Below are positions 22,584 through 32,460 of a stretch of DNA of 64,000 bases, piece after piece. Both the position numbers and the translations under genes were made by a program. Where the stretch lies: NCBI GenBank assembly GCA_023055505.1, contig JALIRH010000099.1, positions 77,001-141,000 on the forward strand, written 5' to 3'. The first letter of the stretch is position 1, and every line of letters starts with the position of its first letter. The DNA is from Callipepla californica brunnescens (lineage: Eukaryota > Chordata > Aves > Galliformes > Odontophoridae). The notes below the pieces were generated by a model, which ran no database searches, was not told where the DNA came from, and saw only the letters and a program-made list of their open reading frames with translations.

Positions 22584-23981
22584 GTAAGAAATTGCACGTC
22601 CTTCCTAACAGCAGGATGGGCAGTGCACGTGATCAGGTTGTGAATTTGCTGGGCTTATCTCATTGCGTGTCTGTTGGTGGTGGTGGTTTTTGTTGCTTCT
22701 TTGTGTGTGCGTTTGGGCAAGAGAATGCCTGAAAATGTGCTTGCTTAGGTTCTTGTTTTTGTTAGCCAGATGTTTTGTTCAAAGAAACTCTGATTCCGGA
22801 AGGAGGAAAGCTCTTCAAGTGTGAGTTTAGGAAGGGTACCGGAGACTGCTGACTAATAGCAGTCTTGTGGAGACACAGTTGTAAGTTCTGACTTCATCGT
22901 TTTAGATAAGAAAAGACCCTAGGACGTTGGCAGAGTTTTGGTTTGGTGATATTCTACTACTGAAACAGCTTTCTTACAGAAGTGTAACTTCAGTGAAGGC
23001 GCCTCAGATTTGTCACAAACTAGACTGGTAATCACTGAGGAGGAATTAGGAGCTACTCGAGTTACCTAACCACTGTTACCTGGAAAAAATTGGGTCTGTG
23101 ATATCCAAGTAGAATGTGCTGCTGGAGCATCCCTTGAGGAATGAAGTGACTCGGTTATTGGAGCTGTGTTCTGACAGACTTTCTTACCCATGCAATGAAT
23201 ACACCTTGATGTAGCTTCTCAGAACTTAATGCATTCTTTTGATTCTGCAGCTCTAATTGCCAGAAGGTGCTTAAAACAAAAAGAAAACACAACGAGAGAA
23301 ATAGGAAGCAGTTGCTAGGACTTGTAGTGGTGAGATTTTACTCGAGCAACAGCTATTGAGATGGCACTCGGCTCAGAGTGTGTTCTCACAGTTGTTATCT
23401 CTGATGGCAGCAGGAGCAGTTCTGCCTTTGTTTCCCTGGCTGCAGTCTGGTGAGGTTTTCCTTGGATGTACTGTTATGAGTGTGTGTCTGTGCACTCAGT
23501 TAGGGCAAGTTCTACTGACGAGACTTGCATGGACTTGGACGTGAGAAAATGAAGTAAGAATTAGGCTCCTTGTAGTAAAGACAAGTTGGAACAATTATGT
23601 TTGTGACCAAATCAGGAGCGTGCTTTAGAACACTGTATAGGTTGGTTCTTCTCATCACGCAGTGAGAGCCAGAGGTAAGCATGATCCTGAGAGCTGAAGG
23701 AACATTCCCTTCCTTGAAAAAGAAGCTGCAGCATTGTTTCTGAGTTGTACTGGCAGAGTGTGCTGTCAGCAGTAGCACTGGAATACTAAATTGCAACTTG
23801 GATCCATGGAGCTGAAGTAATGGGAAAATGGTTTTAATCTGCATAATATGAACGAGAGATCTTCCTTCTTTGTCATTTGGGTATAAAAATGAAACATTCT
23901 CAATCTTCTGGAAGGAGTTGAGGGGAATCTGTTTGTTGACGCATCTTAACCCAGATTCAGTGCAGCTTTGCTACCTTTCAG
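22584..23981 (+). other. Intron of the XPO1-like fragment (1.4 kb)
   Basis: Bounded by GTAAGA and a TTTCAG acceptor. Unique AT-rich sequence; no repeat, RNA gene or additional exon recognised. Confidence 0.65.
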
Positions 23982-24088
23982 GCGAAGTGGAAACCAAGCA
24001 GCCCTTGGTTAGAAGGATGAGGACTGTAAAAAGGGAAAGTTTAGAACTGATTTCTGGCTGGGTGAGCAGGTCCAACGATCCTCAGATG
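23982..24088 (+). pseudogene. XPO1-like: XPO1-like exon c
   Basis: Completes the Gly codon split with exon b and runs through MRTVKRESLELISGWVSRSN to DPQM, ending at ATG/GTAAGT, a perfect donor. 107 bp; with the one base carried over it makes 36 codons. Confidence 0.88.
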
Positions 24089-24466
24089 GTAAGTAAATAT
24101 GGCATCCAAAGAGTTGATAGGACACATTCAGGAGGAACTCTGCTCTTTTGCTGCAGTGCAGTTAACACTGTTCTGTTCACAAGAACTGGCTTCAGAACTG
24201 CAATATCTGCAGGAAGGATGATAAGCTGTGACCATACAGGGGTAGGCCTGAGCTGTGTTTTGAGTGCTTCAGGTAGTGTCAGCTGAGAGCAGTCCTAAGG
24301 GGAAGCAGGAAGGTGTAGGAGAGCCCTCAGGCAAGCACTGCTGGATGAACACAGTGTGTGGGAAGCATGTGGGCGTGTAAGTTCATTTTTAGCTTCTTTC
24401 CCAACTGCTGTGTGAGGCTTTGTTGGGTAACTGCACTGCTCTAAGCATGTCTTGCTCTTGATGTAG

Positions 24467-24661
24467 GTTGCTGAAAACTTTGTTCCTCCCTTGTTGGGTG
24501 CCGCTCTCATTGACTACCAGAGAAATGTTCCAGCTGCTAGAGAGCCTGCAGTACTGGGTGCTGTGGCTGTGGCTGTAAAGAAGCTGGGTGGGCACATCGC
24601 TGCTGAAATACCTCAGATCTTTGATGCTGTTTTTGAGTGCACGTTAAATATGATCAAGAAG
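24467..24661 (+). pseudogene. XPO1-like: XPO1-like exon d
   Basis: Starts after TGTAG with VAENFVPPLL and reads LIDYQRNVPAAREP ... EIPQIFDAVFECTLNMIKK over 65 codons in phase 0. The donor is GTATTC, weaker than consensus. The next exportin-1 exon (usually beginning with an acidic DFEEYP-type motif) was looked for downstream and not found before the telomere-like repeats. Confidence 0.88.
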
Positions 24662-25404
24662 GTATTCCTATGTAAATTTTGGATAACGGAAAAAAAAAGA
24701 AAAGGGATTTTATATTCAGGATATTGCAAGAAAGGGGGCAGGGCGTGTTATGCTATGTAGTTTACATAGCATTATTCTGTTGGGTGGAAATGAAGGTGAG
24801 GTTGATGAGCTGTGGCTGTCTGGGTGAATGTCTTGATCTCACTGACTTAATTTCTTGATCCAGTTCTGGAATTAAATTGGGAGTTGTTTTTCTGTTCCAG
24901 GACCTTGGGATGTCGTGGTCCTGGAAGCTGAAGTCTACTTGAAGTATATTCATACGTCCTTTGAGTAGAAGTATTGATTAGTTCTTGAAGTATTTCTTTC
25001 CTGATTTCCGTAGCTGCTAGAGTTTCTGTGTTACGGTTTACAGCAGGTACTTGCACAATAGATGGGTGCCGTTTTGCAGCAGTGTGAATCAGAAAGTGTA
25101 TCCCTGTAGTGGCTGGGTGCTTAACCGCTGAGGCCGTCTGTCCTGTGCCTGTGGAGCAAGTGGTAATTAATGTTGTGCACTGACCAAATGTGGTTCACCC
25201 TGCTGACACTGTGTAAGTCCAGCAAATGGTCTTCTCAATCTATGGTGGTGAAAGTATGGGGAAAAATGTTGCTGGGAATCTGGGAACTGCATGCTTTGTT
25301 TTGTTTTTAGATTTCCTTAAAGCTGAGATCTCCATGGTAAGCCAGATTTTCTCTCCCAGATTTTCACAGTGAAAAGGCTGTATGGATTCAGGCCTTTTCT
25401 GCGA
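24662..25404. other. Unique sequence downstream of XPO1-like exon d
   Basis: Intron-like unique DNA. A polypyrimidine-CAG acceptor match at about 24889-24900 is followed by GACCTTGGG, but the translation does not resemble exportin-1 and stops soon. Nothing else recognised. Telomere-like repeats start at 25405. Confidence 0.5.
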
Positions 25405-26770
25405 CTGGTTAGGGTTAGGGTTTAGGCTAGGGTTAGGGTCAGCTTCAGGGTCAGGGTTAGGGCAAGGGTTAGGTTTTGGTGTAGATTTCGGTTTAGGGTA
25501 AGGGTTAGGGATAATTTGAGTGTTAGCGTCAGGGACAGAAGTAGGTGAAGTGTTCATGTTAGGAGTAGCATTAGGGTTAAGTTTAGGGTTAGACTTAGGA
25601 TTGGATTTGTATGTAGGGTTAGGGGTAGGGTTAGTTTGAGTGTCAGGGTGAGGTAAGGGGTAGGCCTCAGGTTTGGCTTTGTGTTAAGTAAAGGTTTAGG
25701 AATAGTTGTAGGGTTAGTGTTTGGATTAGGATTTGGTTTAATATTAGGAACATGTTTTGGGATAGATTTAGGTGAGGGTTGTGGTGATCTGATGCTTTTG
25801 GTTAGGTTTAGGGTTGGGCTTCCACTTGGGTTTTGTGGTAGGGTCTGAGTTTTGGTTAGGGTTAGGGTAGAGTTAGAATTAGGATTTGGGAAATGCTTCG
25901 AGTTCTGTTTAGGGTAAGGATTAGTGTTAGATTTAGGGTTTGAGTTAGGGTTAGGATTATGGTTAGGACTAGGGTTCTGTTAGGTTTTGGGTTAGGGTTA
26001 TGGGTAAGTTTGTTTTAGTACTAGGGTAAGGTTATGTTTAGGGTTAGGGTTACGATTAGGGAAAGATTGAGTTATACAGTGTTAGGGTAAGTTTAGGTTA
26101 TGGAATAGGGTTAGGTGTAAGATTGGGTTTAGTAATAGGGTTAGGTTTAGATTCTGGGTTAGGGTTAGAGATAGGGAAAGGGTTTGGGATTGTTTTAGGT
26201 TTTGGATTAGGTTTAGGATTAGGGTTAGGGAAAAAGTTTTTCTCAGTTTTATGATTGTGTTTAGAGCTAGGATTAGGTTGAGTGTTCATGTTAGCATTAG
26301 GGGAAGTTTTAGGTTTAGGTTTAGGTTTAGGATGCGATGTGTGTTTAGGGTTAGGGGCAGGGTCAGTTTGAGTGTAAGGGTCAGATTAGGGTTAGGCCTC
26401 TGGTTAGGGTTAAGGTTAGGAATAGGATTAGGTTTCAGGTTAGTGTTAGGGTTAGGCCTGGGATTGCTGTTAGGGTTAGGTTAAGGTAAGTCTTGTGGTT
26501 AGGGTTAGGTGTAGGAAAAGGGTTTTGGGGATAGGGATAGTGTATAGGTAAGGGTTAGAATTCGATTTAGGATTAGGCTTAGGGATAGGGTTTGTTTGAG
26601 TTCTAAGGTTAGATACAGCATTAGAACTAGGTTGAGTGTCAGTGTTAGGATTAGGGTTTGGGTTACTGTTGAGGATAGGAATAGGGATAGGTTTAGGGTT
26701 ATGCTTAGGGTTCAGGCTAGGTACAGGGTTCGGGTTAGGTTTAAGGTGAGTGTTAGGCTTAGGGTAAGGA
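25405..26770 (+). repeat. Degenerate telomere-like repeat, TTAGGG orientation
   Basis: About 1.4 kb built from TTAGGG, TTTAGG, GTTAGG and related hexamers with many substitutions and one-base indels. Longer phrases recur, notably GGTGATCTGATGCT at 25783-25796 and an AGGGGTAGGCCTC phrase near 25655, which also occur in the other telomere-like blocks of the window. Frames in this DNA translate as Val-Arg-Phe-rich peptides (plus) or Asn-Pro-rich peptides (minus) and are not genes. Confidence 0.9.
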
Positions 26771-26869
26771 TTGTGGTAAAAATGAGTTCTCTACTTGTTA
26801 ATCAAACCGACTCGAGACAGATGTGTCCGTGTTTTTCAGCGTGTTTTTTTTTCTGAGAACTATGTAGTT

Positions 26870-27319
26870 TGTAGAAGTCTCAAAAGAGATATATCGATGT
26901 TTTGTCTAAAAACTGTAGTTTGTGCAAGTTGGAGCCACAGCGCTTAGTTCTAACACCTGGACAATGAACAACAGATAGCAGTGACCTTTGGAGAAACTGC
27001 AAAAGAAAAAGAAGTGAAAATCTCCTCTTGAGCGCGCGTGATCGGAGCTGAGGAAAACTATGGCCTTCATCATCTCGATCGCCAGGAGGCAGAGAACGAC
27101 CCCCAGATAACAGCCAGCGCAGCCCAGGAAGAGAAAGATAAGACATGAATGCAGAGATAAGGGACAATGAAAAGAGGGGTTGGGGGGCCCTGTTGAGCAC
27201 CTCTGGTGCAGAGGAGACTCCCAGCCGCCCAGCGCTGTTCCGCTCATTTCTTGCTTGCTCAATAAATTCCTTACTGTTGGCAACAGTTGGTGCGTATCGT
27301 TCTCTTCACACCTCTAACA
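26870..27319 (+). mobile_element. 5' LTR of the plus-strand ERV
   Basis: The inner end is fixed by CTCTAACA at 27319, three bases before the primer site. A polyadenylation signal is at 27261, about 60 bp from the end, in a U3-R-U5-like layout. The outer end is set at the TGTAGAAG at 26870 by its TG and partial inversion of the inner end; this boundary is less certain. The 100 bp before it (26771-26869) are unique flanking sequence with nothing recognised. Confidence 0.7.
27261..27266 (+). promoter_or_regulatory. LTR polyadenylation signal AATAAA
   Basis: AATAAA preceded by TTGCTTGCTC, near the R/U5 part of the LTR, as expected for retroviral transcript 3' end formation. Confidence 0.75.
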
Positions 27320-27322
27320 ATT

Positions 27323-27340
27323 TGGTGCCGTGACTCGGAT
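27323..27340 (+). promoter_or_regulatory. Primer-binding site, His-tRNA type
   Basis: TGGTGCCGTGACTCGGAT is complementary over 18 bases to the 3' end of vertebrate tRNA-His including CCA. It follows the LTR end by three bases and defines this as a His-primed element. Confidence 0.92.
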
Positions 27341-27417
27341 CCAGGCGACTCTGCTGTGGAATTCCCACTCCAGGGGAGCACCCCGTCTTCGGACGGCCCC
27401 TGGGCTGGGGAACTTCT

Positions 27418-28864
27418 GTGCAGAGACCTGTAGCTCCGAACTCTAGGTACAGCTCGCAGGTAAAGCTACCGGACATACCACTAGAAAGTCCCCTAGGTTT
27501 AATGTTAAAACATTGGGGTGATTCTCCCTCTAGACGAGGAAAGAGTGAGGTGAAGATGGTACATGACTGTATGGAGGTATGGGGAGGAAAGCAGAGAAGG
27601 GCAGATCAGCTGTTCTGGCCAGTATTTGGGTCCTTTGAGGACCGGATCTGCCAGGCTCTAAACGCTTATGCAAATGAAAAACAGCCTTTGAATCTGGAAG
27701 ATGGTGAGTATGCAAATGATGTGTAGAATCTGATATTGGAACCTTTCTGTTCCCCCTAATTAAAAAAAGGAATACAACAGAGGAGGACATTATACACTAT
27801 CCCCCCGCCTTACGCTCCCCCCGAACAGAATCCAGCGGCTCCGCCGGAGCAAGCTGAATCTGACTTGGGAGACGAACCTGAATGTGAACCCCTAGACTTC
27901 CCTAGGAGAAGGATCACTAGAAGGCAAGCTAGGCAGGAGAGGGGTCAAGGAGGAAACGTTCTCCCTTGAAGAGAAATACCTGTAGCTACCGGAGGATCAA
28001 AGCCAGGAGCTGGCTATGTTTCAGTTCCCTTCAACTCAGGAGATACATAAGGGAATTTCAGAAGGAGATGGGGAATTTGCTGGAGGATCCTTGAGGGGTC
28101 TCCGAGAGGCTAGATCAATCTTCAGGTCCCAACCATTAAACTTGGGATGAAACACAGGCAATTTTGGGCATACTATTTACAGCAGAAGAAAGGGATATGA
28201 TCAGGAGGGCAGGTACGTGAATCTGGGATCAGCAACACCCGGCTGGCCCAGGAGCAGATCTAAAGTGACCCTTACAGCGGCCCAATTGGGATAATCAGAG
28301 CCAGGAACATGGTACTCACATGGCAGATTTGCGAGTTCTTATTATTCAAGGGATTAGAGAATCTGTCCCTCGGGGACAGAATATCAATAAGGCAAATAAG
28401 GCAAGCAACGGAAAAAAGATGAAACTCCTACTGAGTGGTTAGAGAGACTATGCAGAAATGTACAGTTCTATTCAGGATTAGATCCTGCTACCCCGTGGGG
28501 CGAGCTCTCCTGAAAACGCGGTTTGAAGCTAGGTCCTGGACAGATATTGGAAGGAAACTAGAGAAGCTGGAGGACTGGCAGGAGAGAGGATTAGATGAAT
28601 TGCTGAGAGAGGCTCAGAAAGTATACGTTAAGGAGAGAGGAGGAGACTCAGAAGAGGCAAGCTGGAAGTCTGATAGCCGCGGTAAGAGAAGGACAGAAGG
28701 GGGCGTTCCAGGCAAGGAGAAGAGGGAATATTCCTCGGGCAGAAAATGCGCTTCAACCCAAGCAGAACAGACCCAGAGATATGAGGACAGTTGAATGCTT
28801 CTACTGTCAGAAAAAGGGACACATGAAGAAAGACTGTAGAAAGAGAATCTGGGACGAGCAAATG
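27418..28864 (+). pseudogene. gag: ERV gag remnant
   Basis: The first open part (27418-27726) holds an LGLMLKHWG-type matrix opening, with a candidate ATG at 27501, and a WPVFGSFEDRICQ stretch; it ends in a stop. Pro-rich linker, capsid-like and basic nucleocapsid regions follow across several frames (for example 28435-28794), each with stops. A CCHC zinc knuckle lies at 28796-28837. The layout matrix, Pro-rich, capsid, nucleocapsid is that of gammaretrovirus-like gag. It cannot be expressed as one protein. Confidence 0.78.
28796..28837 (+). other. CCHC zinc-knuckle motif in gag
   Basis: Encodes C-x2-C-x4-H-x4-C with all four metal ligands intact, as in retroviral nucleocapsids that bind genomic RNA. 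A single knuckle is typical of gamma-like elements. Confidence 0.88.
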
Positions 28865-28897
28865 TTTCAGGAGGACTGAGGGGGTCAGGGACTCTAT

Positions 28898-29164
28898 GTG
28901 CTGGGGACCTGGGAAAGAAACAAGCCCTTGATAAAATTGAAATTGGGTTCTCAGCGTCAGGAAATGGAATTTTTGGTAGAGTCTGGGGCAGAAAGATCGA
29001 CTGTTCAATATTTACCTCGAGGATGTTCTTTATCCTCGGAAGAGCTACAAGTAATTGGAACAAAAGGGGAACCTTTTATGGTACCTGTTGTAAAGCAGGT
29101 AGAAATAGAATCACCTAGCACCTATGGAACTGAGTCTTTTTTATTGGTACCTGAAGCAGAATAG
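28898..29164 (+). pseudogene. pro: ERV protease remnant with altered active site
   Basis: About 88 codons resembling a retropepsin. At the position of the DTGA motif the frame reads ESGAERS, so the catalytic Asp is Glu and the Thr is Ser. A later Leu-Gly-Arg-Asp motif of the protease C-terminus lies just after the stop at 29162-29164. The enzyme would be inactive even if made. Confidence 0.72.
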
Positions 29165-30060
29165 AATTTGCTAGGGAGAGATTGAATTGTGGAGTTAGGA
29201 ATACATTTGGAAGTAAAAGATAGAGAATTAACTGTTCAGCAACGTACTCTAACGATAGAAGATGAGGCTAGAATTAACCCAGAAGTTTGGTAGAGTCCAG
29301 AATCAGTAGGGAAGTTAGACATAGAACCCTTTGAAGTGATTCTAAAGGACCCAGGCATTCCAATTAGGGTGAAACAATATCCCATTTCACAGGAAGGTAA
29401 ATCAGGGCTACAACCTGAAATGGAGAGATTAATATCTAAAGAACTATTAGAGCCTTGTATGTCTCCCTAGAATACTCCCATACTCCATGTAAAAAAAAAA
29501 AACCTTATGGCACATACAGATTGGTCCACGACTCAAGGGAAATTAAGGAGAGAACAATTCCCCGCTTCCCAGTAGTGGCAAACCCCTATACGCTGCTCGG
29601 TCAATTGAAGCCAGAATCTCAGTAGTATAGTGGAATTGATTTCAAGGATGCTTTTTGGACCTGCCCCCTGACGGCAGAATGCAGAGACTACTTTGTCTTC
29701 GAGTGGGAAGATCCAAACCCCCATAGAAAACAACAACTCAGAGGGACAGTGCTCCCACAGGGATTCACAGAATCCCTAACTTGTTTGGGCAAGCCCTTGA
29801 GCAAGTACTAAAAACTGATGAACTAAACCCACAGGTAACCTTAGTGCAATATGTAGATGACTTACTATTAGCTGGAGCAGGCGAGGAGACAGTTAGACAT
29901 GAGAGCATTAAACTATTGCATTTCTTTGGTTCAAAGGGGTTCCAAGTTTCAAAGGCAAAATGCCAATTTACAGAAGAGGAAGTGAAATATTTGGGACATT
30001 GGTTAAGCAAGGAAAATAAGACATTAGATCCAGAACGGGCAAATGGGATTTGATCTTGAA
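29165..30060 (+). pseudogene. pol: ERV reverse transcriptase remnant
   Basis: The conserved opening with QYPIS and YRLVHD-like motifs, an LPQGF block and the catalytic YVDD box (29850-29861, followed by LLLAG) are visible, then a YLGH motif. Frames change and stops occur, for instance near 29291 and 29468 and by a frameshift near 29770-29790. The longest clean part is 29781-30053. YVDD followed by LLLA fits gamma-like RTs. Confidence 0.85.
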
Positions 30061-31125
30061 AAGCCCCAAGAGGCAAGAGGCAGGTGAGGCAGATGTTAGG
30101 GCTGCTAGGATGCTGTCGACAATGGATTGAGAATGATAGCAGTAAGGTAAAGCTTTTATAGCAGAAACTAGTACAAGATGGCTGAAGAAAGTGGAGCCAG
30201 GAGGATGAGCAAAGATTAGAAGACTTCAAGGTAGATCTTCTTCATGCACCAGCGTTAAGCTTACCTGATCTAAAAAGCCCATTTTACCTTTTTGTAAATA
30301 CAGACGAAGGGATCGCTTTTGGAGTAGTGAGCCAGGAATGGGCCGGGAAGAAGAAGCCAGCAGGATACTTTTCAAAACTCTTGGATCCCGTTAGCCGTGG
30401 GTGGCCTACCTGTCTACGAGCAATAGTTGCTGTAGCTCTGTTAGTAGAAGAAGCAGGGAAGATGACTTTCAGGGGTGAATTACAAGTGTATAGTCCACAT
30501 GACAATAAGGGGAGTACTCCAAGAAAAAGCAGAGAAGTGGATTACAGATGCTAGACTATTGAAATAGGAAGGAATCCTAATCCATTCTCCTCAATTAGAA
30601 ATAGAAACTCCAAGTTTGCCAAATCCTGCTCAATTTTTCTATGGGGAACCAGATGAAGATTTAAGCCATGATTGCATTCAGTGTATAGAGTATCAGGCTA
30701 AAAGAGGGGAGGACTTAGAAGAGGAGAAGTTATTAGAAGGGGGCAAATGATTTGTAGATGGCTCCTCCCGGGTGGTAGAAGGAAAAGGAAAATCAGGGGA
30801 TGCTCTACTAAACGGGAAAACATTTCCAGTAATTGAATCGGGAGCATTGGACAGAACGTGGTCAGCTCAGGCTGTGAAATTCTATACAATCCTTACAGCC
30901 CTTCAAATGTTGAAAGGAAGCATTGGGACTATCTCTACAGATTCTAGGTATGCGTATGGGGTAGTCCATACCTTGGGAAAAAGATGGGAGGAAAGAGGAT
31001 TGGTAAACTCACCCGGGAAAGGGTTAATTCACCAGTCGTTAAGAAGACAAACTCTGAGGGCAAGAAGAGAACCAGAGAAAAGCGCAGTAGTACACGGAAA
31101 GGCACCAGAGGGCGATGTCGGCTGA
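30061..31125 (+). pseudogene. pol: ERV RT connection and RNase H remnant
   Basis: The connection region (30270-30550) is open with a few breaks. RNase H follows at about 30745-31125, with FVDGSSR (first Asp kept) and TDSRYAYGVVH (a later Asp kept). The helix that normally carries the catalytic Glu reads AQAVKFYTIL, so that Glu appears lost. A stop precedes FVDG. Confidence 0.75.
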
Positions 31126-32275
31126 AATAAGGGGAACTAATTTTGCTGATGAAGAAGCGAAAAGAGCGGCTCCGACAAATGGAGGTTGAGGAAAAGGAGG
31201 GAAAATGGTTATTAGCTGATGGAAGAGAGGTAATCCCTAAAGCTTGGAGAAGATGAGGAGAATTTCCTAAGCAGACTCATTGCGGGCTTCAGGCCTTGGT
31301 GGACCAATTCACAATGAAATAGATGTGTATAGGCATTTCTAGCATAGCCAAAGGAATTGTAGATCATTGTATGATTTGGAGGAAAGGAAAGAAACAACAA
31401 CTGAGGGAAAAAATACAGGGAGGAAGGGAATGGGCTGTCAGACCTTTTGCTCAAATGCAGATAGACTTCACAGATCTCCCCAGGGTTGGAAGATAGAAGT
31501 ACTTCTTAGGAAGAATCGCCCATTGAACACATTTTCTGGAGGCCTACCCCACCGCTAGGGCAACAGCCCAGACAGTAATCAAGACATTGTTCGAACATAT
31601 TATCCCCAGATATGGGAACATGGAAGTTGCAGATTCAGCTAGAGACCCTCACTTTGTATTAAAGGCAGTGTAAGAGGCTTTAGCTCCAATGGGGACCAAA
31701 TGGGAATATCGCACCCCATGGCACCCACAGAGCTCTGGAAAAGTAGAAAGGTCGAATGGGGAACTTCCAAAACGGCTTACTAAAGGAATGATTGAAACCA
31801 AGATGTCTTGGATGAAGTGTTTGCCACTGGCACTACTTAACTGAAGAACAGAACGAAGAAGAGAGACTGGAATATCACCTTTTGAAATGGGATATGGAAT
31901 GCCATATGATTTAGAACTCCCATCGGAACATCCCAAGGTAGAAGAAAATACAGGAATATTGAATTGAAATGAATAAGAGAAGGAATGAATGAAGAATGGA
32001 AGGACTGGTGGTCCAACGGCCTCCGCTAGATATGGCAATACATGGAATCAGTCCAGGAGACAAGGTTTAAATTAAAACGTGGAAAGAGTCATCTCTAACT
32101 CCCCGCTGGGAAGGACCTTTTCTTGTTTTATTAACAACAGAAACAGCCATCCGGACAGCTGAGCGCAGATGGATCCATGCAAGCCATGTGAAAGGACCAA
32201 TCCGTGACACAGGACCCCAGTGGGAGGTGTCCAAGACTTCGGACGATCTACAAACCACTCTAAGAAAAATGTAAA
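31126..32275 (+). pseudogene. pol: ERV integrase remnant
   Basis: Pieces of all three integrase domains are seen in order. The N-terminal zinc-binding region lies near 31270-31400. The core has QIDFTD near 31455, a region near 31630 where the second catalytic Asp would be but with altered sequence, and a WHPQSSGKVER motif near 31720 keeping the Glu. A C-terminal PRWEGPF-type motif (about 32100-32200) is typical of gamma-like integrases. Stops and shifts interrupt each part. No env follows. Confidence 0.8.
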
Positions 32276-32277
32276 AC

Positions 32278-32308
<31 letters not shown>

Positions 32309-32460
32309 AACAGACGAGAAAACTCAGTCATTTCCTTGTACGCTTTGTATGTATATTGTATATGTATTGTGCATTGTATACGATGAAGATTGGTGAATTC
32401 GCTCTTCCTATGAATTCCATTTAGGATTTCACTTTGCTTCAAATAAGGGGAAGGATGCAT
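32276..32460. other. T-rich and unique tail after the ERV
   Basis: A (GTTTT)n-like run at 32280-32308 followed by about 150 bp of unique AT-rich sequence. It could be the remains of the region after pol. No LTR features were recognised. It ends where telomere-like repeats resume at 32461. Confidence 0.5.

Larger units (their letters stand above)
21989..24661 (+). pseudogene. XPO1-like: Partial exportin-1 (CRM1)-like gene, four exons
   Basis: Four exons on the plus strand (21989-22087, 22400-22583, 23982-24088, 24467-24661; 585 bp) join in frame with no stop. They encode a stretch clearly related to the middle HEAT repeats of exportin-1, just downstream of the cargo groove. Recognisable blocks include PFVIQLGRI, ISGWVSRSNDPQM, LIDYQRNVPAARE and EIPQIFDAVFECTLNMI. 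XPO1 carries leucine-rich export-signal cargo through the nuclear pore with RanGTP. Phases match across introns and most splice sites are canonical, so this is a genomic duplication, not a retrocopy. It differs at many positions from a protein that is normally nearly invariant among vertebrates, lacks 12 codons in the first exon, and has no 5' or 3' exons in the window. I call it a decaying or fast-evolving paralogue fragment. A transcribed partial gene cannot be excluded. Confidence 0.85.
26870..32275 (+). mobile_element. Class-I-like endogenous retrovirus, plus strand, degraded
   Basis: Order on the plus strand: 5' LTR, His-tRNA primer site, gag with a CCHC knuckle, protease, RT, RNase H and integrase with a gammaretrovirus-type C-terminal domain. 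No env was found and no 3' LTR is evident; the sequence passes into a T-rich stretch and then into telomere-like repeats. Many stops and frameshifts break gag and pol. The element lies within telomere-like DNA of one orientation on both sides (25405-26770 and 32461-33893), so it probably inserted into a pre-existing array. YVDD in RT and the gag and integrase style point to a gamma-like (class I) element. Confidence 0.87.

Noticed and set aside
24889..25000. A fifth XPO1-like exon after the TTCCAG at 24900
   Set aside because: Its translation shares only the first residue or two with exportin-1 and meets a stop soon after.
25240..26856. Asn-Pro-rich and Val-Arg-Phe-rich frames, including one with several PNPNP motifs
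   Set aside because: Direct translations of TTAGGG/CCCTAA-like repeats in different frames; they look like low-complexity proteins only because of the repeat.
32276..32460. env gene or 3' LTR of the plus-strand ERV
   Set aside because: Only a T-rich run and about 150 bp of unique DNA lie between integrase and telomere-like repeats; no LTR termini or glycoprotein motifs.
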